Notes: generated by a model from the sequence alone, not told the origin. A DNA stretch of 64,000 nucleotides from Virgibacillus sp. NKC19-16 (GCF_021560035.1 NZ_CP074373.1:306001-370000); one strand, 5' to 3'; shown: positions 44,662 to 53,122, numbered from the stretch's first letter. Program-made: numbers and translations.

Positions 44662-45144
44662 ATGAAACGAGGTTCAACGTTATTTTTAAAGTTAGCTATT
44701 TTTGTTATTGGGGCTCCAGTTCTTGCTTTTTGCATATTTATGGTGCCTACTATAACTAAGAATGTAGTAGAAGGACTTTCGGGATGGGATTATGTGATGC
44801 TTGGCATTTTAACCATTATGTATCTATCGGCAATTCCATTTTACTTTGCGTTGTATCAGGCATTTAAACTTTTAGACTATATAGATACAAATAATGCGTT
44901 CTCGAAATTGTCTGTAGGATCTTTAAGGAAAATAAAAAAATGTGCAATCACAATAAGCAGTTTATATGTGCTCGGATTGCCGCTTTTCTATATCTTTGCT
45001 GAGCTAGACGACGCCCCAGGTGTTGTAATTGTCGGGATGATGTTTGTTTTTTCCCCGTTAGTGATTGCAGTCTTTGCAGCTGTTCTCCAAAGGCTTTTAC
45101 AAGAAGCGATTAATATGAAATCAGAAAACGATTTAACGGTCTGA
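44662..45144 (+). CDS. DUF2975 membrane protein (YoaS-like)
   Basis: 160-residue integral membrane protein with four predicted helices (around 8-30, 45-70, 92-112 and 122-145). The segment YQAFKLLDYIDTNNAFSKLSVGSLRKIKKCA is the DUF2975 signature. ATG 44662 follows GAGAGGTG; GTG 44653 overlaps that site. The gene is followed 10 bases later by a small XRE regulator, the same pair as yoaS-yozG in B. subtilis. The function of the family is unknown; it often pairs with this regulator, suggesting a membrane sensor or an immunity-like role. Confidence 0.85.
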   Translation: MKRGSTLFLKLAIFVIGAPVLAFCIFMVPTITKNVVEGLSGWDYVMLGILTIMYLSAIPFYFALYQAFKLLDYIDTNNAFSKLSVGSLRKIKKCAITISSLYVLGLPLFYIFAELDDAPGVVIVGMMFVFSPLVIAVFAAVLQRLLQEAINMKSENDLTV

Positions 45145-45154
45145 GGTGAAAACA

Positions 45155-45373
45155 ATGGCAATTGTAATCAATATTGATGTGATGTTGGCGAAAAGAAAAA
45201 TGAGTGTAACAGAACTTTCGGGAAGGGTTGGAATCACAATGGCTAATCTTTCTATATTGAAAAATGGAAAGGCAAAAGCGATTCGATTATCAACTTTAGA
45301 TTCGATCTGTAAGGCTTTAGAATGTCAGCCTGGAGATATCTTAGAATACCAAAGCGACGATACCCATGATTAA
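45155..45373 (+). CDS. XRE-family helix-turn-helix regulator (YozG-like)
   Basis: 72-residue single-domain Cro/C1-type DNA-binding protein. Helix-turn-helix in MSVTELSGRVGITMANLSILKNGKAKAIR, followed by LSTLDSICKALECQPGDILEY, the typical end of the short HTH_26 family. ATG 45155 is preceded by GAGGTG; GTG 45146 is an alternative. Almost certainly regulates its own operon with the DUF2975 gene. Confidence 0.9.
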   Translation: MAIVINIDVMLAKRKMSVTELSGRVGITMANLSILKNGKAKAIRLSTLDSICKALECQPGDILEYQSDDTHD

Positions 45374-45684
45374 TAATAAGCCTTTGGAAGCAACAAATAT
45401 GAGGGCACTAAACAGCTTGTTTGTTTTTGGTTGGGAGGATGCCCTAGCTTGTTTGATTCCTATTGCTATATTTCCTCTTTGACTTTTACACAAATTATCC
45501 CACTTCCCTTCCTTCCAGGGTATGACTGGGTTCATGGCCCGCTATTAATGAACCTGTCAATAATGGTCTAAGAAACGTTGCTATTTATAATCATATTATA
45601 TTTTAACGGTAAGTGAACTTCTTAGTAAGAATGCGTAGGGTTCTTACTTACATTTTTAATTTATCCGGACGCACCTCATATCAT
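45374..45684. other. 311-base intergenic region between convergent genes
   Basis: A 64-codon minus-strand frame (45341-45535) has no ribosome site and overlaps the XRE gene; I do not accept it. An intrinsic terminator lies at 45624-45656. Nothing else was recognised. Confidence 0.4.
45624..45656 (+). terminator. Intrinsic terminator between the XRE gene and the LysE gene
   Basis: AGTAAGAA/TTCTTACT, 8-bp stem with a 9-base loop, then TACATTTTTAATTT on the plus strand. It is 250 bases past the XRE stop. Confidence 0.6.
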
Positions 45685-46317
45685 CTAAATATACGCCCAT
45701 AACTGATTTATAAATTCATACCCAAAGTAGACACTAAATCCAAACAAAATCAATGCGGCAATGATAGAAACCCATTTTAAAATAGCTTGATTTAATAACT
45801 TTCTTGTGTAATGAATAATACTCATTAAACCTAAATCGTGGATTAATATGCCAATTAAAATTCCGGCTGCAACGATAATAAAATGCACTTGACTCTCACC
45901 AGTAAGAGAAGACGCTAGTAACGGCCCGAAAATACCAATCCAAAACACAATATTTGCTGGAGAAATAGCCATTAAAAAGCCAGAAGTATAAGCCTTTGCT
46001 AATGACTTCCTTGGCGCAGAACCACTGAAATCGACAGGTGTTCGTGATTCTTTTAAACTATCGGCACCAATGACTAACAAGAATATAAATCCTAGCAACC
46101 ACATGAAGATTTCTACCATCGGATGTGTTAATAGAGGCGATAGCCCAAAATAAATCAATGTAATTAATGTTAAATCGATCGTCATTCCACCTAAACCTAC
46201 GAACCAACCACTTAAAAATCCATTCCGCAAAGCCTGCTTAACCATCTGTACGGTCATTGCTCCAGGTGCCATGGATAGTGCCAGACCTAATAAAATATAG
46301 GAGAGTAGTGCAGTCAT
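45685..46317 (-). CDS. LysE-family amino acid/metabolite exporter
   Basis: Small exporter of the LysE/RhtB superfamily. 210 residues, six predicted helices. Family motifs: SYILLGLALSMAPGAMTVQMVKQALRNGF at the N-terminus, GLGGMTIDLTLI, and SGFLMAISPANIVFWIGIFGPLL in the second half. ATG 46317 is preferred because GGAG lies 9 bases upstream; an earlier in-frame ATG at 46332 precedes that site. Substrate unknown; relatives export basic or neutral amino acids. Confidence 0.87.
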   Translation of the reverse strand: MTALLSYILLGLALSMAPGAMTVQMVKQALRNGFLSGWFVGLGGMTIDLTLITLIYFGLSPLLTHPMVEIFMWLLGFIFLLVIGADSLKESRTPVDFSGSAPRKSLAKAYTSGFLMAISPANIVFWIGIFGPLLASSLTGESQVHFIIVAAGILIGILIHDLGLMSIIHYTRKLLNQAILKWVSIIAALILFGFSVYFGYEFINQLWAYI

Positions 46318-46497
46318 GATGAGATGCTCCATTCTTAAGTTGAAGTAATTCGTATATTTTATAGTAAAAGTGTTTCAATTTCAATTAACTGTGTGGATCG
46401 CTGTTAAATAGACGGTTAGTGCTGATAAATTGGGCAACCGCTGATAAATGAGCTTTCCGCCGAATTTTAGCTGAAATAGTCGTCAGCGTATTGATTT

Positions 46498-47664
46498 TCA
46501 AGAAAATATACCCAACGATTCTATCCGTCTAACAGCCACTCTCAATCGTTCTTCATCTACTAAAAGCCCAACGCGTATATAGCCCTCTCCGTGTTCCCCG
46601 AAGCCATTGCCTGCTGCAACTGCTACATCTGCCTTTTCAAACAGAAGATCAGAGAAACCCTCACTGGTATATCCTTCAGGAACCGGCAGCCATGCGAAAA
46701 ATGACCCTGTTGGAGCTTTAATATTCCAACCAATGCGCTCGCATTCGGTAACGAGTACATTTCGGCGGGATTCATAAAGTGCTACTTGTTTATCTACACA
46801 GGACTGGCTACTCGTTAGTGCTGTGACGGCAGCTTCTTGCACGGCAGGGAATATACTAACAAATAAGTGATCTTGCAAGAGATTGATAGCTTCAATCATT
46901 TTTGCGTTTCCGACAGCAAATCCGACCCGCCAGCCTGCCATGTTGTATGTTTTCGACAATGTATACAACTCTATTCCGACTTCTTTAGCACCGTCTGCTT
47001 GCAAAAAGCTTACCGGTTTTTCATCATCAAAACCAATGGCTCCATAGGCAAAGTCATGAACAATTCCTATATTCGATGTTTTAGCAAGACTCACCGTTTC
47101 TTTGAAAAATTCAATGGACGCAGTTGCGCCTGTCGGGTTATTGGGATAATTTAAATACATTAGTTTTGCTCGGGTCTTTTGCTCATCAGTGAGCAGGCCA
47201 TATTCAGGTAAAAATAGGTTTTCTTCCGATAAAGGCATGGTTTCATAGGTTACATCTGCAAGACTCACGCCGGATAAATAGTCCGGATAACCCGGATCTG
47301 GAAGCAACATCACATCTCCTTCGTTCATCAACGCAAGAGGAAGCTCAACCAATCCTATCTTTGCTCCAAATAAAATCGCTACTTCCGTGTGGGGATCAAT
47401 ATCGACGTCGTATTCCCGTTTATAGAAATCGGCAGCAGCCTGTTTTAATTCAGGAGTCGCTTTGAAAGGGGAATATTTATGTGTTTTCGGGTCCTCAGCA
47501 GCCTCTTGTAGTGCTTTTACAATGTGGGGCGGTGTCGGCTGATCAGGATTTCCCTGGCCAAGGTTAATAATATCTCGCCCTTGCCGAGTGGCATCAGACA
47601 CTTTCTGGGCAAGTGCTGCAAAGAACTGGTTAGGTAAATTTTTTAGGCGATTTGAAAAATCCAT
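46498..47664 (-). CDS. mtnE: PLP-dependent aminotransferase, MtnE-like
   Basis: Fold-type I aminotransferase closely similar to B. subtilis MtnE (YkrV), which transaminates ketomethylthiobutyrate to methionine in the salvage pathway. 388 residues. Markers: LPNQFFAALAQKVSDATRQG, INLGQGNPDQPTPPHIVKAL, MYLNYPNNPTGA, the PLP lysine in YTLSKTYNMAGWRVGFAVGN and the C-terminal FFAWLPVPEGYTSE and RVGLLVDEERL. AAAGGGG lies about 8 bases before the ATG. No other mtn gene and no SAM riboswitch were seen here, so a different amino donor/acceptor pair is possible. Divergent from brnQ. Confidence 0.85.
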   Translation of the reverse strand: MDFSNRLKNLPNQFFAALAQKVSDATRQGRDIINLGQGNPDQPTPPHIVKALQEAAEDPKTHKYSPFKATPELKQAAADFYKREYDVDIDPHTEVAILFGAKIGLVELPLALMNEGDVMLLPDPGYPDYLSGVSLADVTYETMPLSEENLFLPEYGLLTDEQKTRAKLMYLNYPNNPTGATASIEFFKETVSLAKTSNIGIVHDFAYGAIGFDDEKPVSFLQADGAKEVGIELYTLSKTYNMAGWRVGFAVGNAKMIEAINLLQDHLFVSIFPAVQEAAVTALTSSQSCVDKQVALYESRRNVLVTECERIGWNIKAPTGSFFAWLPVPEGYTSEGFSDLLFEKADVAVAAGNGFGEHGEGYIRVGLLVDEERLRVAVRRIESLGIFS

Positions 47665-47785
47665 TGTAGCAACCCCTTTTTAAATAAGTTTTATGCTTTT
47701 AGTGAAGTATAATCTTTTCGTGGGTGAACTACAATGGCTTTTCATGAAAAACATTATTAGTTAAAATCATCGAAAAACTTACGCG

Positions 47786-47840
47786 TAATATATTGCATTT
47801 TTCGCAGGATAATAGTATGATAGTTTTTATCAATATATTG
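47786..47840. promoter_or_regulatory. Two copies of an AATATATTG operator-like motif upstream of brnQ
   Basis: TAATATATTG-CAT at 47786-47795 and CAATATATTG-CAT at 47831-47840 (the second a perfect 10-bp palindrome), 45 bases apart. A third copy (TAATATATTG-C) lies at 50028-50037 in front of the GntR gene. The pattern suggests the GntR/FCD protein controls brnQ and itself. Confidence 0.5.
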
Positions 47841-47899
47841 CATATAGTTCAAAAGTATTATGATCTTTTAGCATAATCAACATCGTAGGGGGAGCATTT

Positions 47900-49255
47900 A
47901 TGAAGGAAAAACTACCATTTTCGTCTGCTGTCGCAATAGGAGTCATGTTGTTTGCACTATTTTTTGGAGCTGGAAATCTGATTTTTCCGGCAGAACTTGG
48001 TCAAAATGCCGGAACGAATCTTTTGCCGGCTGTTATAGGGTTTCTGATTACCGGGGTTGGATTGCCTTTAGTAGGAATTTTAGCGTTAAGTTATTCCGGA
48101 AGTAATGATTTACAGGAGCTTTCAAGCAGGGTTCATCCCATTTACGGCATACTGTTCACCTCACTTGTCTATCTGACGATTGGGCCATTTTTCGCAGCAC
48201 CACGTACAGGTACGGTTGCGTATGAGGTTGGTATCATGCCGTTTGTAAGTGAAGAAAACTCACAGTTAGTATTGCTTGTTTTTACATTATTGTTTTTCGC
48301 AGCCACACTTTTATTTTCCCTAAAACCTGCAAAGCTTGTGGATAATGTGGGGAAAATATTAGCACCAGGTATTGTTGTTCTTCTGGGTATCTTATTAGTC
48401 GCGGTCGTCGTCCAGCCAATGGGATCCATTCAGGCGCCACAAGAAGCTTATAGTAGTGGGGCATTTATACAAGGTTTCTTAGAAGGGTATAATACGATGG
48501 ATGCAATAGCTTCACTTGTGTTCGGGATTATCGTTATTAATGCAATTCGTTCCATGGGTGTAACTTCAAAAAGTGGAATACTAAAGACAACTGCTAAAGC
48601 GGGCAGTATTTCAACAGTATTACTTGCAGTTATCTATATGGGTATTGCTTATTTGGGGGCAACAAGCACTTCAACTTTTGGAATATTTGAAACAGGTGGA
48701 CCGGTCCTTAGTAGCGGTGCGTCCTATTATTTTGGAGCATTGGGATCCATAATGCTGGGGATTGTTATTATCCTTGCTTGTTTAACAACGAGTATCGGTT
48801 TGACAACGGCCAATGCTGAGTACTTCCATAAATTGATTCCGAAAATCAGTTATAGAGCGTTTGTTATATTCTTTGCGACGATAACATTTGTGATTGCGAA
48901 TTTCGGATTGGCGAATATTATTACCTACTCACTCCCGGTTTTAATGTTCGTGTATCCACTGGCAATTGTGTTAATGCTGTTGGCATTCCTATCACCACTG
49001 TTTAATCACGCGCGGATGGTGTATGTTTCAGCAATTGCGGTTACATTTTTGATCAGTATCTTTGATGGGTTGAAATCCTTATGTGAGTCACTGGGGATCG
49101 ATTACTTTGCATGGATGCAACCATTTATCTCCTTTTACGAACAGATCCTTCCTTTATATAATGAGGGTCTTGGATGGCTGTTACCTGCCGTCATCGTTAT
49201 TGTGGTAACGGGGGTCATTGCTCGTATTCAAAATGTAGCCACAGCCAACGCATAA
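47900..49255 (+). CDS. brnQ: Branched-chain amino acid carrier BrnQ (LIVCS family)
   Basis: Sodium-coupled uptake of leucine, isoleucine and valine. 451 residues, twelve predicted helices. Family motifs: FSSAVAIGVMLFALFFGAGNLIFPAELGQNAG at the start, YLTIGPFFAAPRTGTVAYEVG, ILACLTTSIGLTTANAEYFHKL. GGGGGAG precedes the ATG. Upstream are two copies of a palindromic motif shared with the nearby GntR gene. It ends at a terminator shared with that convergent gene. Confidence 0.93.
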   Translation: MKEKLPFSSAVAIGVMLFALFFGAGNLIFPAELGQNAGTNLLPAVIGFLITGVGLPLVGILALSYSGSNDLQELSSRVHPIYGILFTSLVYLTIGPFFAAPRTGTVAYEVGIMPFVSEENSQLVLLVFTLLFFAATLLFSLKPAKLVDNVGKILAPGIVVLLGILLVAVVVQPMGSIQAPQEAYSSGAFIQGFLEGYNTMDAIASLVFGIIVINAIRSMGVTSKSGILKTTAKAGSISTVLLAVIYMGIAYLGATSTSTFGIFETGGPVLSSGASYYFGALGSIMLGIVIILACLTTSIGLTTANAEYFHKLIPKISYRAFVIFFATITFVIANFGLANIITYSLPVLMFVYPLAIVLMLLAFLSPLFNHARMVYVSAIAVTFLISIFDGLKSLCESLGIDYFAWMQPFISFYEQILPLYNEGLGWLLPAVIVIVVTGVIARIQNVATANA

Positions 49256-49259
49256 TATA

Positions 49260-49294
49260 AAGTCGGTTTCCTCATTTGAAGAGGAAGCCGGCTT
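49260..49294. terminator. Terminator between brnQ and the GntR gene
   Basis: AAGTCGGTTTCCTC and GAGGAAGCCGGCTT form a 14-bp stem with G-T pairs, loop of 7, then TTTACTTTTG on the plus strand. Confidence 0.8.
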
Positions 49295-49962
49295 TTACTT
49301 TTGTTCCAAATTACGTGCATAATATTCCTCAATTGAACGGAGCCAGTTTTCCTTCATAACGGATGAGGCTTCCTCCTTGTTGTGTTGTTGTATTAATTCG
49401 ATGATTGTTTTATGCTCTTCTATTGATTTTTCTGTTAGAACAATCGAGTTATGGTAAAACAGTCTTCTAACATGTGCCTGCAAGGAGCTTATTAGACCAG
49501 AGATATATTTATTTTTCGCGGTATCCACAATAATTTGGTGAAATTCTTCATCAATTTTCAAAGCAGCATAAAAATTTTCCGAACGGATCGCCTCTGCAAA
49601 CCGCATGTTTGTATGTGTAAGTAAATCAATGATATCATCCGTTAGATGGTCAATCGAAAGTTCGGCGGATAATGCCTGCAATGCCGCTAGAGGGGGAGGA
49701 GTTCATTAATGGATTCTTTTTCAACTTCTGTTACTTGTGTTGCTTTCCCTGGATACATTTTTACAAATCCATGTACTTCAAGCAGCTGAAGTGATTCCCG
49801 GACTGGGGTTCTGCTTACATTTAATGCGTTGGCAAGTTCCATATCCTGCAACTTCTCACCGGGCAACAATGTCCCATCGATGATCCATTGCTGAATTTGG
49901 TTGAATGCACTTTCCTTCGCAGACTGACGAATTGGTTTTAAATGATCATTTGGTATTGGCAT
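49295..49962 (-). CDS. GntR-family (FCD) regulator, split by a single-base frameshift
   Basis: Ligand-responsive repressor with an N-terminal GntR winged helix (residues 1-75: LLPGEKLQDMELANALNVSRTPVRESLQLLEVHGFV) and a C-terminal FCD domain (FAEAIRSENFYAALKIDEEFHQII; HNSIVLTEKSIEEHKTII). As read, the frame ends at 49687 after INELLPL; the other frame resumes with LQALSAELSIDHLTDDI. On the minus strand the break is in a run of five C (49696-49692); six would give NELLPPLAALQA and one 222-residue protein of normal FCD length. ATG 49962 follows AAGGGGGAA. It is either a deletion or a sequencing error. Probable target: brnQ. Confidence 0.9.
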
Positions 49963-50027
49963 TATTGTTCCCCCTTGTATAGAATTCCTTTTATATAGTA
50001 TACATGAAAATGACATACATTGATATA

Positions 50028-50037
50028 TAATATATTG
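50028..50037. promoter_or_regulatory. AATATATTG operator-like motif in front of the GntR gene
   Basis: TAATATATTG followed by C, 66 bases upstream of the GntR start; same motif as the two sites before brnQ. Fits autoregulation. Confidence 0.45.
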
Positions 50038-50135
50038 CGTGGGATGTTTGCTTCATTTGGAAAACAACGTACAATGTAAGGAGCGGGCTGACCTGAGTCC
50101 GTGGCAATTATTTTTTAAAGGGAGTATTGGTACAC

Positions 50136-50825
50136 GTGGAAATTCCTATTTTATATGAAGATAATCATTTGCTTATTGTTGAAAAGCCGATAAATATACC
50201 TGTACAAGCAGATAACACAGGGGATAAAGATTTACTTACATACCTTAAGCAGGACATTAAAGTTCGCTACCGGAAACCGGGCAATGTTTTCTTAGGACTT
50301 GTTCACAGATTAGATCGCCCCGTCGGAGGTGTGATTGTTTTTGCTAAAACGTCCAAAGCAGCATCCCGCATGTCTGATGTGATCCGTAGACAAGCAATGG
50401 AAAGAAGTTATTTAGCTGTTGTAAGAGGGGTTCCTGATAAAAGGCAAGGAAAATTAGAGCATTACCTGAGCAAAATTCATCAGGAAAACAAAGTGTATGC
50501 AGTTCCGGATCATCATAAAAAAGCCAAGAAAGCGTTGCTTGAATACAAGACGATAGCCCAAACGCAAGCATTAAGTCTGTTATCGGTTCAACTTCAAACA
50601 GGAAGACCTCATCAAATACGTGTTCAGCTAGCAGAAATAGGAATCCCAATCTATGGGGATCAGAAATATGGAAGTCATGTAAATAAGCCTGGACAGCAAA
50701 TTGCCTTATGGGCTCATTCTTTATCCTTTGAACATCCAACGAAAAAGGAAATAATTACAGTAGATTCGCATCCACCAAGAGAACATCCGTGGAATCTTTT
50801 TGGGGCCTGTCCCTCGCCACATTAA
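50136..50825 (+). CDS. RluA-family pseudouridine synthase
   Basis: Isomerises uridine in rRNA or tRNA. 229 residues, a catalytic domain without S4 domain. Motifs: YEDNHLLIVEKPINIPVQAD, the catalytic Asp in GLVHRLDRPVGGVIVFAK, RSYLAVVRGVP, LLSVQLQTGRPHQIRVQLAEIGIPIYGD. GTG 50136 is preferred, 11 bases after AAAGGGAG; TTG 50127 is too close. The last codons (GACPSPH) lie inside a REP hairpin, so the C-terminus was rewritten by the repeat. Confidence 0.88.
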   Translation: MEIPILYEDNHLLIVEKPINIPVQADNTGDKDLLTYLKQDIKVRYRKPGNVFLGLVHRLDRPVGGVIVFAKTSKAASRMSDVIRRQAMERSYLAVVRGVPDKRQGKLEHYLSKIHQENKVYAVPDHHKKAKKALLEYKTIAQTQALSLLSVQLQTGRPHQIRVQLAEIGIPIYGDQKYGSHVNKPGQQIALWAHSLSFEHPTKKEIITVDSHPPREHPWNLFGACPSPH

Positions 50826-50855
50826 CGCGTTAAAGTAATGGGGGACAGGTCCCTG
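50802..50855. repeat. REP element copy a, overlapping the RluA-like gene end
   Basis: Outer arms GGGGCCTGTCCC and GGGACAGGTCCC pair with one G-T; the inner part contains the perfect palindrome TTAACGCGTTAA. Followed by TGTTTTATTTT, so it also works as a terminator. Member of a family with similar copies at 52307, 53047, 58913 and 60896 and relics at 36516, 51524 and 56416. Confidence 0.8.
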
Positions 50856-50857
50856 TT

Positions 50858-51460
50858 TTATTTTAATCTAGGAATATTGCTCATTATTTCAGTCATGGTG
50901 AAAGATATACAAGGGGTGTGGGGAGAAGTTACTTGTTCGTCTTTTTGGAATATATTCACAAGGTCATATTGTTCCGCATGTAGAGAATATTGCTCTAAGA
51001 TGCCTGTCTTAGGTTCTACTATCCAATATTCGGGAATGTGGAAATTTGCATACGTATTCAGTTTATCGATTTTATCCCGTTTTAATGTAGACGGGGAAAG
51101 GATCTCTACAACAAGGTCTGGCGGCCCTGTTATACCGCGGTTACTTATAATATTCATTCGTTCCCTGTGGATGAGTACAAGATCAGGCTGCCTTACTTCA
51201 TTATTAGCCAATATGACATCAATAGGGGCATTTAAAATAATATAATCTGATTCACAGCTTTTAGCAATATCTTTTTGCATCTGAAAACTTATCATCTGAT
51301 GGGTCACGGTGGGCGCTGGGCTCATTAATTCTAATTGGCCATTAACTAGTTCATAGCGGTTTCCATCATCAATTGAAGCATAGTCATCATAGGTAAGGTT
51401 GCTTTCTTTTATTAGATCAGTACCGCGGTTCTTACTGTTACCATTATATTCATCGCTCAT
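50858..51460 (-). CDS. Uma2-family (DUF820) predicted endonuclease
   Basis: PD-(D/E)xK-fold protein of the Uma2 family, common in Bacillaceae and cyanobacteria and of unknown role. 200 residues. The conserved opening LTYDDYASIDDGNRYELVNGQLELMSPAP, the Asp in VRQPDLVLI and the Glu in DLVVEILSPSTLKRD form the nuclease-like site; the closing AEYWIVEP-type strand appears as IPEYWIVEPKTG. Three ATGs in a row; the third (51460) has the best spacing (7 bases) from GGAGG. Flanked by REP copies. Confidence 0.85.
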   Translation of the reverse strand: MSDEYNGNSKNRGTDLIKESNLTYDDYASIDDGNRYELVNGQLELMSPAPTVTHQMISFQMQKDIAKSCESDYIILNAPIDVILANNEVRQPDLVLIHRERMNIISNRGITGPPDLVVEILSPSTLKRDKIDKLNTYANFHIPEYWIVEPKTGILEQYSLHAEQYDLVNIFQKDEQVTSPHTPCISFTMTEIMSNIPRLK

Positions 51461-51523
51461 CATCATACCTCCAATCTATTTGTTTATAATAGTATACCAT
51501 AGAGCAATGTACGTCGCTATGAA

Positions 51524-51580
51524 AGGCCTGTCTCCCGCCGATTTAATGCGTTACAGTGCTATTGTGGACTGTCTCATTTC
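51524..51580. repeat. Degenerate REP copy b at the 3' end of the RAYT gene
   Basis: AAGGCCTGTCTCCCGCC, then TTTAATGCGTTA, then GTGGACTGTCTCA: recognisable left arm and core, with a decayed right arm. It overlaps the last codons of the transposase gene. Confidence 0.55.
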
Positions 51581-52115
51581 CTGTACTTTCTACATAGGAA
51601 CAGTATTTTTTCCTTTGTGGTTCTTGAAAATAAGATAATACGCGTTTGGTTTCGAGTAATGCGTCATCTTTGCCCTCAGTCATATAGCTAGGATAGCTAC
51701 TCCAGACATAATTTTCAGGTTTGTTTACGATCTCCGCTTCAACCGGATTCAAGTGGATATATCTGCTTGCTTTAAGAAAGTAATCGCTCGTATCAATTAA
51801 TTTTGCATAAAAACGACCTTGGAACACATGGCCTGATAATTCATAACGCTTATTAAAATATATAGCGTACCGGGAATGGATGAATTTGATGATCGCTCCG
51901 GGCGGATCTTCTTTTGTTTCTAGAAGCAGATGAATATGATTCGGCATAAGACCATATGCATGGAGGACAAAAGGGAAGTCTTCCTTGCAAGAACTGATAA
52001 GATCCATGTAGTACTGATAATCATCTAAATCATAAAATATGCTATCACGTCGATTTCCGCGAGCGGTAATATGGTAAGTAGCTCCTGGAAACCATATTCG
52101 AGGTTTTCGGCTCAT
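51543..52115 (-). CDS. REP-associated tyrosine transposase (RAYT, Y1 HUH family)
   Basis: Single-strand DNA transposase-like enzyme related to IS200 TnpA, thought to spread REP elements. 190 residues. The HUH pair is H60 and H62 in MPNHIHLLLE; the probable nucleophile is Tyr119 in KASRYIHLNPVEA; the N-terminal WFPGATYHITARGNRRDSIF is the typical RAYT opening. AAAAGGAG precedes the ATG. REP hairpins flank it on both sides (51524 and 52307), the arrangement expected of an active RAYT-REP pair. It looks complete. Confidence 0.9.
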   Translation of the reverse strand: MSRKPRIWFPGATYHITARGNRRDSIFYDLDDYQYYMDLISSCKEDFPFVLHAYGLMPNHIHLLLETKEDPPGAIIKFIHSRYAIYFNKRYELSGHVFQGRFYAKLIDTSDYFLKASRYIHLNPVEAEIVNKPENYVWSSYPSYMTEGKDDALLETKRVLSYFQEPQRKKYCSYVESTGNETVHNSTVTH

Positions 52116-52306
52116 TAATGATTCTCCTTTTCCAGTAATAATATGACTCTACCCTGCTTAGATGAACAAATCAACTATACAAAAGCCGATTTTGGCATGC
52201 TTTTACCTACCTAAAATGTAATTTTCTCCTTATGAAAATTGAAAAACTACTATCGAATTATAGTGTAAATCATAAATTTACAATTTTTTTAAAAGGGGGT
52301 CTGAAA

Positions 52307-52359
52307 GGGGGTCTGTCCTTCACCGAATTAAAGCTTTAGCGTAGTGGGGGACAGACCCC
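52307..52359. repeat. REP element copy c, upstream flank of the RAYT gene
   Basis: GGGGTCTGTCC pairs perfectly with GGACAGACCCC over 11 bp; core contains AAAGCTTTAGCG. A short direct repeat of GGGGGTCTG lies just before it. The rest of 52116-52444 holds only the divergent starts of RAYT and the acyltransferase. Confidence 0.8.
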
Positions 52360-52444
52360 AAAATTCAAAATTAGTACCAGGTATTATTACTTTGTGATAA
52401 AATGAATGTACTAAGAATTGAGTTACATAAAGGAGATCAATCAA

Positions 52445-53038
52445 ATGTATACTTTTGCAGCTAATTTTTTAAGGGTCATATTAGGATTATTCGGTAGGTT
52501 ACGTGTCTATCAAAAGGAAAACATGCCACAATCAGGTGGATTTGTTATTGCGTGTACACATACAGGATGGGTTGATATATTGTGGCTTGGGGTTTCAGTT
52601 CTGCCTACCAAAATACATTATATGGCCAAAAAAGAACTATTCGAGACACGTTTTCTAAAATGGTTAATGCAAAAATTAAATGCATTTCCTGTCGATCGTG
52701 AGAATCCTGGTCCTAGTACGATCAAAACTCCGCGAAGATTACTGGCAGAAAATAAAGTAGTAGGTATATTTCCAAGTGGTACAAGGACAAGTGAAGAGAC
52801 TCCATTAAAGAGAGGTGCGGTTACGATCGCTGGCCATTCCAAGGTTCCCATTGTTCCTGTGGCTTATGCTGGGCCGAACAATTTCAAAGATTTATTCAAG
52901 CGAATTAAACCACGAATAATCTATGGCGAACCAATTTATTTACCTAATCATTTATCAAGAAAAGAAGGACTAGAAGTAATGATGGATGAGCTTAACAGAG
53001 AACTAAAAAATCTACAGAAAGAGTTAAATAATAAGTAG
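52445..53038 (+). CDS. 1-acylglycerol-3-phosphate O-acyltransferase-like (YhdO type)
   Basis: Adds a fatty acyl chain to lysophosphatidic acid in phospholipid synthesis. 197 residues, very like B. subtilis YhdO. Block I is the catalytic HTGWVD (H-x4-D); block III is FPSGTRTSEETPLKRGA, where Ser replaces the Glu of the usual EGTR as I recall for YhdO; VPIVPVAYAGP closes the acceptor site. One N-terminal hydrophobic helix. ATG 52445 follows AAGGAGATC; the frame opens 9 codons earlier without a site. A REP copy just after its stop acts as terminator. Confidence 0.88.
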   Translation: MYTFAANFLRVILGLFGRLRVYQKENMPQSGGFVIACTHTGWVDILWLGVSVLPTKIHYMAKKELFETRFLKWLMQKLNAFPVDRENPGPSTIKTPRRLLAENKVVGIFPSGTRTSEETPLKRGAVTIAGHSKVPIVPVAYAGPNNFKDLFKRIKPRIIYGEPIYLPNHLSRKEGLEVMMDELNRELKNLQKELNNK

Positions 53039-53046
53039 TTATACTT

Positions 53047-53105
53047 AAAGGGGACTGTCTCTCATCACGTTAAAGCATTAACGCGGTGAGGGATAGTCCC
53101 CTTTT
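53047..53105. repeat. REP element copy d, after the acyltransferase gene
   Basis: AAAGGGGACT and AGTCCCCTTTT form the outer stem; TCTCA...TGAG and GTTAA...TTAAC pairs continue inward, so nearly the whole 58 bases fold. Ends in TTTT. Confidence 0.8.
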
Positions 53106-53122
53106 GAAGATGTTCTCCTCTA

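Noticed and set aside
45341-45535. 64-codon minus-strand frame
   Set aside because: Overlaps the XRE gene, no ribosome site, no family resemblance I can defend.
46381-47899. SAM riboswitch near the mtnE-like gene
   Set aside because: No S-box-like leader or transcription-control hairpin is visible upstream of the start at 47664.
49295-50016. Two separate GntR-related genes
   Set aside because: The halves join perfectly if one C is added; they are one FCD-type regulator.
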